From Lachnospiraceae bacterium UBA3801 (GTDB lineage: Bacteria > Bacillota > Clostridia > Lachnospirales > Lachnospiraceae), in assembly GCA_002368685.1 (NCBI GenBank), contig DFEN01000156.1, positions 1 through 35,549 on the forward strand: a stretch of DNA of 35,549 nucleotides, given 5' to 3'. A program made the position numbers and the translations under genes. Under the pieces are notes generated by a model that was not told where the DNA came from, made no database searches, and saw only the letters and a list, made by a program, of their open reading frames with translations. Positions 29,589-35,549 of the stretch are shown here, in pieces (the stretch's first letter is position 1; each line of letters opens with the position of its first letter).

Positions 29589-31559
29589 TTATGCTCTGAG
29601 ACCGAAAGATGGGCGGACGCCACGAGAGACCGAGGCGTTGCCGTAGGTCGCAAGCCCGTAGCTGTAGACATCCGCAAAGGCCGCAGCCGACACGACATCA
29701 CGCAGCCACCAGGCCGCACGTATTGTGAGGAGGTCAGGTCTTTCTGCAAAGAGCTTAATCTGTGTCTTGTCGATTGTGTACAGGTATGGAATTGTGATTC
29801 CGTCCGGATGAGGTGAGAAGATGTTCGTTCCATAGACCATGTTCTCATTCATGAGGTCAATATCTGAATCGTACCATTCTGCTCCAGAGGGTTTTCCGTT
29901 TGCTACCGCATTTGTGAAATACTCTTTATGTATCAAAATATGTGCGCTACCAAAAGCCGTGGTTATAATGTTTTTAGCTGTTGCAAGGGCTGTGTTGTCG
30001 TTTGTCCCCGTCTTTAAATCTGACCCTACATAACCGCCTGCCGTGGTGTTGGTGCTGTTCATTTGTCCGGTGCTTAAATTGGTGTCTGGGACTATCAAAA
30101 CATGGTGAGTAGTGCAAGCCGTATCACCTGTGTTATACCAATAATCAAAATGCCCTATTCTATAATTAACACCGCCTATCGTCCAATAGTCACCTATATA
30201 CATATCCTTGAAAGTGCCATCAGCTATATGTGCATACTGTTCGGCTGTTACCTCTGCACCAAGATACTTTCCACGATAAATGCTGTTGTGTGCGCCTGCA
30301 CCATCAAAATCAAGCTGTGAAAGCTGTGTGTTTATTGCTGATATATCACTCTCGATTGATGCTGTGTCCTCTGTGAGCTGTCGATTAGTCTTAGCGTATG
30401 GCTCGTATGTTGGGTCTGTGATGGATGCCAGACGAATCATTGGGTAAACTTTAGCATGATTATAAGAAAATTTGCCATTGATTGCTAAATATGTTCTACT
30501 ATAAACAGCATCTAATGGATATGTGTATTTGCCCTTTGAATATATACCACCACTTTGATGTGGAACATTATTACTGTCAAAGTACCCTAATACCATAACT
30601 ATCCCATTTATAGAAGTATCACATATACTTGCAATAACCTCTTTCCCTGCAAGATTTTCAATGTTATAATCATGTACAGACCCTGTCCACTCAAAATGAA
30701 TCTCCACAGATTTACTAGAATCAGATGGAGTACCGTTTATTTCTATACTACCATCCTCTCCATATACAATAGTTAATCCGTTTACAGATTCAACTTTATT
30801 GCCTACGGATACACCTCCTAGCAATACTTGCATATATTTTTGTGAAAGTAAATTCTTACTCCCATACACATTATTCATATCTTTAACTTGGTTCGTTAAA
30901 GTCTGAATTTGTGTATTATTTTCTGCCACATCATCTGTCAGTTCCTTATTACTTTTGGTATAAGGTACATAATCACCATTGTAAGAGGCAACTGTGAGCA
31001 TGGGCTTAAAAGTTATGTTGGAAACTGTATGTCCTTCCCTAATATAAATATAACAATAACAACCTGTGAGATTATTTGGCACAGTAAATGTAATACCATC
31101 ACCTGAATCTTCATAAGCAATATATGATGTTGTCATTCCCACCAATCTCAAGAGATAAGCTTTGTCACTACCTCCAGATGGACAACCTGTGAGCTTTACT
31201 GTTTTACCAACAATATTAGGAAGCGGCTTATAATCTGTTGAATTTGTTCCTAATATGTATAGAAATGCATTACTAGTTGCTGTACCATTAGCAATAATAC
31301 TGCCATCATTCTTAACAGTAAACGTGACACCATTGATAGTTTGTGTAGTCGCAGTATTCGGCAACATATTCACAGCTCCGTTTGCTTCTGTATTATCAAA
31401 AAGTCCTGTGATATCATTTGTGAGCTGTTGAAATTGCGAAGTAATTACTTTGTTCTGTACAGGATTTTCACTTGTGGTAGACAACACACTATCTATTATT
31501 GGGTGAACTCGTCTTTCAACACCGTCACCAAAATCCATTGTTTCAATAATATTTGGCAT
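29589..31559 (-). CDS. Receptor-binding tail protein with C-type-lectin-like variable C-terminus
   Basis: 656 aa. Short N-terminus; two similar sugar-binding-like modules at about 62-215 and 231-400, each ending with P-Y-x-PY-x-K-(S/T)-N-(K/R) and a helical spacer. The C-terminal domain (about 425-656) begins NSIYRGKYLGAEVTAEQYAH and contains GDYWTIGGVNYRIGHFDYWY and PYLYTIDKTQIKLF, then AAWWLRDVVSAAAFADVYSY and SRGVRPSFGLRA. WWLR...G-V-R-P is the signature of FGE/C-type-lectin tail proteins that are targets of diversity-generating retroelements. The last ~130 nt are clearly GC-richer and use NNC codons, unlike the rest of the gene. No reverse transcriptase or template repeat is visible in the window. 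ATG 31559 with AAAGGAG. Confidence 0.8.
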   Translation of the reverse strand: MPNIIETMDFGDGVERRVHPIIDSVLSTTSENPVQNKVITSQFQQLTNDITGLFDNTEANGAVNMLPNTATTQTINGVTFTVKNDGSIIANGTATSNAFLYILGTNSTDYKPLPNIVGKTVKLTGCPSGGSDKAYLLRLVGMTTSYIAYEDSGDGITFTVPNNLTGCYCYIYIREGHTVSNITFKPMLTVASYNGDYVPYTKSNKELTDDVAENNTQIQTLTNQVKDMNNVYGSKNLLSQKYMQVLLGGVSVGNKVESVNGLTIVYGEDGSIEINGTPSDSSKSVEIHFEWTGSVHDYNIENLAGKEVIASICDTSINGIVMVLGYFDSNNVPHQSGGIYSKGKYTYPLDAVYSRTYLAINGKFSYNHAKVYPMIRLASITDPTYEPYAKTNRQLTEDTASIESDISAINTQLSQLDFDGAGAHNSIYRGKYLGAEVTAEQYAHIADGTFKDMYIGDYWTIGGVNYRIGHFDYWYNTGDTACTTHHVLIVPDTNLSTGQMNSTNTTAGGYVGSDLKTGTNDNTALATAKNIITTAFGSAHILIHKEYFTNAVANGKPSGAEWYDSDIDLMNENMVYGTNIFSPHPDGITIPYLYTIDKTQIKLFAERPDLLTIRAAWWLRDVVSAAAFADVYSYGLATYGNASVSRGVRPSFGLRA

Positions 31560-31578
31560 ATCTTTTCTCCTTTTGAAA

Positions 31579-31611
31579 AAGTTACTACCTGTGATTAGCA
31601 GGTAGTAACTT
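31579..31611 (-). terminator. Terminator before the receptor-binding gene
   Basis: AAGTTACTACCTG / CAGGTAGTAACTT, 13-bp perfect stem with a 7-nt loop, then TTTTTC on the minus strand, immediately before the ribosome binding site of the next gene. It would cut expression of the receptor-binding protein relative to upstream tail genes. Confidence 0.8.
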
Positions 31612-31620
31612 GATTTGCCA

Positions 31621-32196
31621 TCACTCTACTGTGACAGTACCCTGTGTTCCTGTGAAAGTAGGAGCCTCTGCTGAAATTGTTCCCATATCAGTAACAACAG
31701 TCTGGTCAGCACCCTTAGTAGGAAGAGTTCCTGCACTGAATGTTGCCTTTGTTCCACTTACTGTCCATGAAGGAAGTGTACCAACATTAGTAATAGAATT
31801 TACTGTGTCAGTTGACTTTCCTGTAACAGTAATCTCAGGCGCACCTACAGTTCCTGCAGGAGTGAAACTACCTGATGCAGAGCTCTTAAATGCAAGGTTA
31901 CCGAAGTTGTTCTTGCCGATTGACTGCCACTTAGTGCCGTCATAAACGAACTCTTCTCCATTATACTGAGCCATTCCACCGGCAGTAGCTGTCTTTGTTT
32001 CACCGCCAACTACAATGTCAGGTGATGTGGTTACGTTATCAACAAGCTCTGTTGTTGTAACACCCAACCACTTAACAGCATTACCGAGTGCGGCAATCAG
32101 CTCTCTTGCACCAGCATCCTGAAGGTCAAATGTGACCAACTGCTGAACGCCCTCAACATCAACCATGAGTTCCAACTGTGTTAAAATACTAGGCAT
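31621..32196 (-). CDS. Tail/fibre-associated protein with beta repeats
   Basis: 191 aa. N-terminus MPSILTQLELMVDVEGVQQL, helical ARELIAALGNAVKWLGVTTT. Middle MAQYNGEEFVYDGTKWQSIG is a typical tail-fibre linker. C-terminus has Gly/Thr beta repeats (SGSFTPAGTVGAPEITVTGK, TFSAGTLPTKGADQTVVTD). Same type appears in phage fibres of Clostridia. ATG 32196 has GGAGG. Terminated by the hairpin at 31579-31611. Confidence 0.7.
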   Translation of the reverse strand: MPSILTQLELMVDVEGVQQLVTFDLQDAGARELIAALGNAVKWLGVTTTELVDNVTTSPDIVVGGETKTATAGGMAQYNGEEFVYDGTKWQSIGKNNFGNLAFKSSASGSFTPAGTVGAPEITVTGKSTDTVNSITNVGTLPSWTVSGTKATFSAGTLPTKGADQTVVTDMGTISAEAPTFTGTQGTVTVE

Positions 32197-32213
32197 CTTT
32201 TTAGTCCTCCTTT

Positions 32214-32522
32214 TTAATAAGTTGTGATTATTAGCTTTGTATTAGCCTCATCGTATGAGAAAGACACACCCCCACTACCGGGGTCGCCTTTATCTCCCTT
32301 TTCACCTTTTTCGCCTTGAGGTCCCTCTGGTCCTTCTTCTCCTTGAAGTGATGCTAACCATTCTTCTTCTGTACCTACAAAGCCCTTTTCTACTGCTATC
32401 TGATAAGCAGATTTTCCATCTTTACCCTTTATTGCACCAGCGCCTTCAACAGTGTCTTTGGTGTATTTCTTAGAGACTGCTATGGCTTTTTTCATAGCTA
32501 AATCAGCATTCATTCCGCTCAT
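32214..32522 (-). CDS. Collagen-like tail protein (short)
   Basis: 102 aa from ATG 32522 (AAGGAGG at 7 nt; the longer frame starts in the upstream gene). N-terminal helix (MNADLAMKKAIAVSKKYTKD), SAYQIAVEKGFVGTEEEWLA module seen before collagen stalks, then G-X-Y repeats GEEGPEGPQGEKGEKGDKGD, and a short beta end SYDEANTKLIITTY. The collagen run would trimerise into a thin stalk. Confidence 0.8.
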   Translation of the reverse strand: MSGMNADLAMKKAIAVSKKYTKDTVEGAGAIKGKDGKSAYQIAVEKGFVGTEEEWLASLQGEEGPEGPQGEKGEKGDKGDPGSGGVSFSYDEANTKLIITTY

Positions 32523-32533
32523 AATAGTCCTCC

Positions 32534-32749
32534 TTACTCGTCTCCCCAATTCCACTGTCCATTAGATTTCATAAATGCCATCTGTGAATCAGAAGTAAAG
32601 ACATCACTTCCCATCTCGATAGTGGCTCCTTCAGGCATACCAACGATTTCTGCACCAGGTACTACCTCTTCTCTAGTGTCGGCGAACAAAGATACTTTAT
32701 AGCTATTGCTATTTGCATCTGTGTTTTCAATAGTCACTACTTTAATCAT
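32534..32749 (-). CDS. Small tail-region protein (71 aa)
   Basis: ATG 32749 after GGAGG; frame from 32803 is longer but lacks a good start. MIKVVTIENTDANSNSYKVS, LFADTREEVVPGAEIVGMPE, ending FMKSNGQWNWGDE. Beta-rich, acidic, aromatic at the end. Common accessory between tail-fibre genes; function unknown. Confidence 0.65.
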   Translation of the reverse strand: MIKVVTIENTDANSNSYKVSLFADTREEVVPGAEIVGMPEGATIEMGSDVFTSDSQMAFMKSNGQWNWGDE

Positions 32750-32813
32750 GGTATTTAGCCTCCTTCTCTTTTTTATTTTAACATTGTACCAATGATTACT
32801 CAATAGTTAGGGG

Positions 32814-34205
32814 TTATGTATATTCCCAAAAATACTGATTTAACACAGGGTCATATTTTACAGTATCAGTATTACCAGTATCTCTATGAATAACAACCGC
32901 ACCTAATGTTCCCTCACTTGCTTTAAGCGCTGTGCCAGATGAATTTGGTACAGAAATAGTTGCTTTATAATTAGTACATCCATTGAGTATATTACGATAA
33001 TTTGCACCATCAGGAACATATACATCCTGACTAAAATTTGAACAGGCGTTAAACATCCATGAACAATTATTTACACTACTAGGTATAGCCACATACTTAT
33101 TAAAATTAGAACAATCCGTGAACATAGCACTACAACAATCTACACTGCTTGGTATTGTCACAGGCTGATTAAAGTTAGTACAGCTTGAAAATAAACTTGC
33201 CACATTATTTATTCCGTCACCTATTGTAACAATACTATTTAAACTGCGACAATTATAAAATATGCCTAATAGTGCCTTAACTGAACTCGGTATTGTTACA
33301 GGCTGATTAAAGTTCTGGCAACCAGAAAACATAGAATTGCAATCATTAACATTATTTCCAATAATAACAGGATGATTAAGACTGTAGCAGTTATAAAACA
33401 TATTAGAACAATATGTAACAGTGTCTGGAATAGTTATAGGCTGATTAAAGCTATAACAATCTTCAAACATTCCACCGCAAGACCGAATATTATTTCCTAA
33501 TGTCACCTGTTTATTAAGATTGTGGCAATTTTGAAACATTTGGAAACAGGTATTAACATTATCAGGAATAGTGACAGCTTGATTAAAATTAGAACAGTTT
33601 TGAAACATATAATCACAAACTCTAACATTCTGACCAATTGTAACATGAGCATTAAAGATATGATGATTAGAATACCGAGTTGACCAAAACAGTCCTTGAC
33701 AATTATTAACACCATTACCGATAATAACATTGGAATTAAAATTGTTACACCCAGAAAACATATCACGAATACCTACAACAGAATCTGGTATTGATGTTAT
33801 TTGGTTGTAATTTGAGCAACCCATAAACATTTCATCACAACTAACAGCATTATTAGAAATATGTACACGACTATTAAAATTTGTACAACCTGCAAAAGCA
33901 GATAGCAGATTTAAAGTGTGAGAGCTAGATGTAATTATGTCTGGAAATATTGTAGGTTGATTGTAGTGTATACAATTTCTAAAAACATTTTCTAAACTCC
34001 AGCCTTTAAAACTATTTTGAAATGTTACATGGCCATTGAAACTGGCACAGTTATAGAATGATGTACCAACTAAGTTGTTCGGAAAAATAACATCACCATT
34101 AAAATTATACGAGTTATAAAAAGAAATATAACCAGGGGAAAATGTGGATATAGCACTCATATCAAAATTACATCTAACATAGGCATCGTTCATTGTGCAG
34201 TTCAT
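32814..34205 (-). CDS. DUF285/BspA-like solenoid repeat adhesin
   Basis: 463 aa made of at least ten repeats of about 25-32 residues with the pattern M-F-x-x-C-x-N-F-N-x-x-V-T-I-P-x-x-V (for example MFQNCHNLNKQVTLGNNIRS and MFEDCYSFNQPITIPDTVTY). This is the DUF285/LRR-like fold used in bacterial surface proteins. Regular Cys, Asn and Phe positions mark a beta-helix or LRR-like solenoid. The end (about 405-463) is a cap with GTLGAVVIHRDTGNTDTVKY. Likely a side fibre binding host surface. ATG 34205 with AGAGAGG. Cys every turn is unusual for a virion protein. Confidence 0.75.
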   Translation of the reverse strand: MNCTMNDAYVRCNFDMSAISTFSPGYISFYNSYNFNGDVIFPNNLVGTSFYNCASFNGHVTFQNSFKGWSLENVFRNCIHYNQPTIFPDIITSSSHTLNLLSAFAGCTNFNSRVHISNNAVSCDEMFMGCSNYNQITSIPDSVVGIRDMFSGCNNFNSNVIIGNGVNNCQGLFWSTRYSNHHIFNAHVTIGQNVRVCDYMFQNCSNFNQAVTIPDNVNTCFQMFQNCHNLNKQVTLGNNIRSCGGMFEDCYSFNQPITIPDTVTYCSNMFYNCYSLNHPVIIGNNVNDCNSMFSGCQNFNQPVTIPSSVKALLGIFYNCRSLNSIVTIGDGINNVASLFSSCTNFNQPVTIPSSVDCCSAMFTDCSNFNKYVAIPSSVNNCSWMFNACSNFSQDVYVPDGANYRNILNGCTNYKATISVPNSSGTALKASEGTLGAVVIHRDTGNTDTVKYDPVLNQYFWEYT

Positions 34206-34223
34206 ATATATACCTCTCTTACA

Positions 34224-35549
34224 TTAACCTGTCAGCCTTACTGTGTAAGTTACTCCGTCCACTGTATATGAATCGGGTATAGTAAGATTATCAATTCCAT
34301 CATCAACAATCTCTTGTACATTAAGTCCAGTTATATCTATACGTTTATAATAATCATTCACTGTATATATTACATACTTCAAATCAAATACAGGTACAGG
34401 AGTAGGCTTTTCTTCAACAGTTACAAAAGTAGAAGTCTCTGTTCTTATGCCATTTTCTGTATAAGTTATCTGTATCTCGCCCTCATCTATTGATGCAAAA
34501 GCATATCCACTAGCAGGAACATAAGTACACTGACTCGTAACATCTGCTGTACTGCCATCTGAATAGTCTGCAATAACTTGTATTCCTGACAAATCAAGAT
34601 TATCACCTACATAATACTCTGTCTTTGTAGGCTCTTGTGCTACAGATATACCTACAAGATATACAACATCAAGATAAAATTCAGTGGCATAAGTTTTAAC
34701 ATCACCAAGCTCCGATACTTCTGTATATGTAGCCGTTACAGTAATCATATCAGTTGAAGTTACACTTGAACCCTCACTAGGACTAAATGAACATAGTGAT
34801 GTAACATCCTCTGCTGATGAACCTTCACTTTGATAAACCTTGTTAATAACAAGTCCAGTAAAGTCAAGACTCTCACCCACTCTGTATGAAGTCTTATTAG
34901 GATTATGTGCCACTTCAATATCCATGGCATCATAATCACTTTGCTTTATGGATATGTATGCCTGTGCTCTAAATTTCTGTATGCTTACTGAGCCACCTGT
35001 TACTGTGAGCTTTACCTGAAATCTGTTCGTCTCACTAACTCCGGCTAACCAAAACTGCATTAGACTGAGTATATGTTTACCATTAAGTAAAAATCCCTCT
35101 GAACCATGTGTGGGTAACTCACGTCCATTGACATAATAATTTACTTCTGCCTCAACATCTACTGTTGGGTCATCTGCAACAACAATAAGACTAGCTTCTT
35201 CATGGAAAAGTACAGTATTGCCTTCTTTAGATTTATAAACAAAATCTGCAATATCTGTAGCAACACCTTTTGGAACTGTTATTTCTGCACCATTTCTGTA
35301 TGTGAATATGTCAGAGGATAACTGATTTACAATATTATCTACGGTCTGTTGTAGAATATCTAAATCTATTGAAAGGTCAGATACAAACTCTCTTTGCAGT
35401 TCACTACCCTCTGCTGAGTATGTATCTATAAGATTCTGTATGCCTTTCATTGACCTTCTCATTGCAATAACAGTCACATCTTTATAAACTTCCTGGCTTG
35501 ATGTGGAGTTATCAAAGTCATATACAGAATAAGCTAAAATACAATTATC
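34224..35549 (-). CDS. Tail protein with bacterial Ig-like (Big_3) domains, 5'-truncated by window edge
   Basis: 442 residues visible; the frame stays open to base 35549, so the N-terminus lies outside and the GTG at 35477 is probably not the start. Helical part near the visible N-end: DTYSAEGSELQREFVSDLSI, then DILQQTVDNIVNQL. A beta domain follows (LLNGKHILSLMQFWLAGVSE). Two Big_3 Ig-like domains come next, each opening with (E/A)x-P-(N/T)-K-T-x-Y-x-V-G-(E/D)-x-L-D-(F/L)-(T/S)-G (NPNKTSYRVGESLDFTGLVI; EPTKTEYYVGDNLDLSGIQV). The end is DGIDNLTIPDSYTVDGVTYT. Likely a baseplate or tail-tip protein with cell-surface binding. Confidence 0.8.
   Translation of the reverse strand, partial: DNCILAYSVYDFDNSTSSQEVYKDVTVIAMRRSMKGIQNLIDTYSAEGSELQREFVSDLSIDLDILQQTVDNIVNQLSSDIFTYRNGAEITVPKGVATDIADFVYKSKEGNTVLFHEEASLIVVADDPTVDVEAEVNYYVNGRELPTHGSEGFLLNGKHILSLMQFWLAGVSETNRFQVKLTVTGGSVSIQKFRAQAYISIKQSDYDAMDIEVAHNPNKTSYRVGESLDFTGLVINKVYQSEGSSAEDVTSLCSFSPSEGSSVTSTDMITVTATYTEVSELGDVKTYATEFYLDVVYLVGISVAQEPTKTEYYVGDNLDLSGIQVIADYSDGSTADVTSQCTYVPASGYAFASIDEGEIQITYTENGIRTETSTFVTVEEKPTPVPVFDLKYVIYTVNDYYKRIDITGLNVQEIVDDGIDNLTIPDSYTVDGVTYTVRLTG

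Noticed and set aside
29573..29848. 91-codon alternate-frame ORF in the receptor-binding gene
   Set aside because: Arises from the GC-rich variable region; Ser/Arg/Thr composition and no start signal.

Overview
The window is a piece of a double-stranded DNA bacteriophage genome. Every convincing gene lies on the minus strand, so the text follows transcription from high to low coordinates. The host is probably a Gram-positive, low-GC Clostridia (Lachnospiraceae-like gut Firmicute). Evidence: AGGAGG-type ribosome binding sites before nearly every gene, AT-rich DNA, a CHAP/CW_7 endolysin, an LLH-type holin, a SleB-type cell-wall hydrolase, and a set of small late proteins that resemble those of Lachnospiraceae phages. 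No integrase, lysogeny repressor, capsid, terminase or portal gene is visible.

Layout: (1) 35549-29331 is the distal tail/adhesin block: an Ig-like (Big_3) protein cut by the window edge, a DUF285-like solenoid, a collagen-like protein, and a 656-aa receptor-binding protein whose C-terminus looks like the variable region of a diversity-generating retroelement target. (2) 29121-27057 is lysis: membrane proteins, LLH holin, CHAP/CW_7 endolysin. (3) 27085-22594 holds an Arg-rich peptide, a sigma-region-4-like protein, a GT2 glycosyltransferase, a papain-like protein and several low-complexity late proteins, closed by a terminator at 22553-22577. (4) 22483-19743 is an early block with an SNF2 helicase, an HTH protein and small proteins. 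(5) 19742-19376 is a dense control region with three promoter-like sites, a dyad, a terminator and a second terminator hairpin placed as an attenuator directly before the replication initiator gene. (6) 19375-13364 is the replisome: initiator with internal iterons (candidate origin), helicase loader, DnaB-like helicase, primase, a glycosyltransferase, an unknown protein and a gp32-like SSB. (7) 13363-12717 is a non-coding stretch of about 650 nt full of nested inverted repeats, with a tRNA-like element. (8) 12716-4975 holds DNA polymerase A, three paralogous TAGT-type glycosyltransferases, an associated 141-aa protein, a UDP-galactopyranose mutase and a sliding clamp. (9) 4917-1822 is recombination: a Cas4-like nuclease, a RecU-like resolvase and RecA. 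(10) 1727-1 holds small early genes and a SleB-like hydrolase.

Most interesting reading: UDP-galactopyranose mutase next to three TET-associated-type glycosyltransferases, transcribed with the replicative polymerase and clamp, suggests that this phage may decorate its own DNA with galactofuranose (inference). Other strong signals are the structured RNA beside the polymerase, the attenuator before the initiator, the iterons inside the initiator gene, and the putative DGR target.
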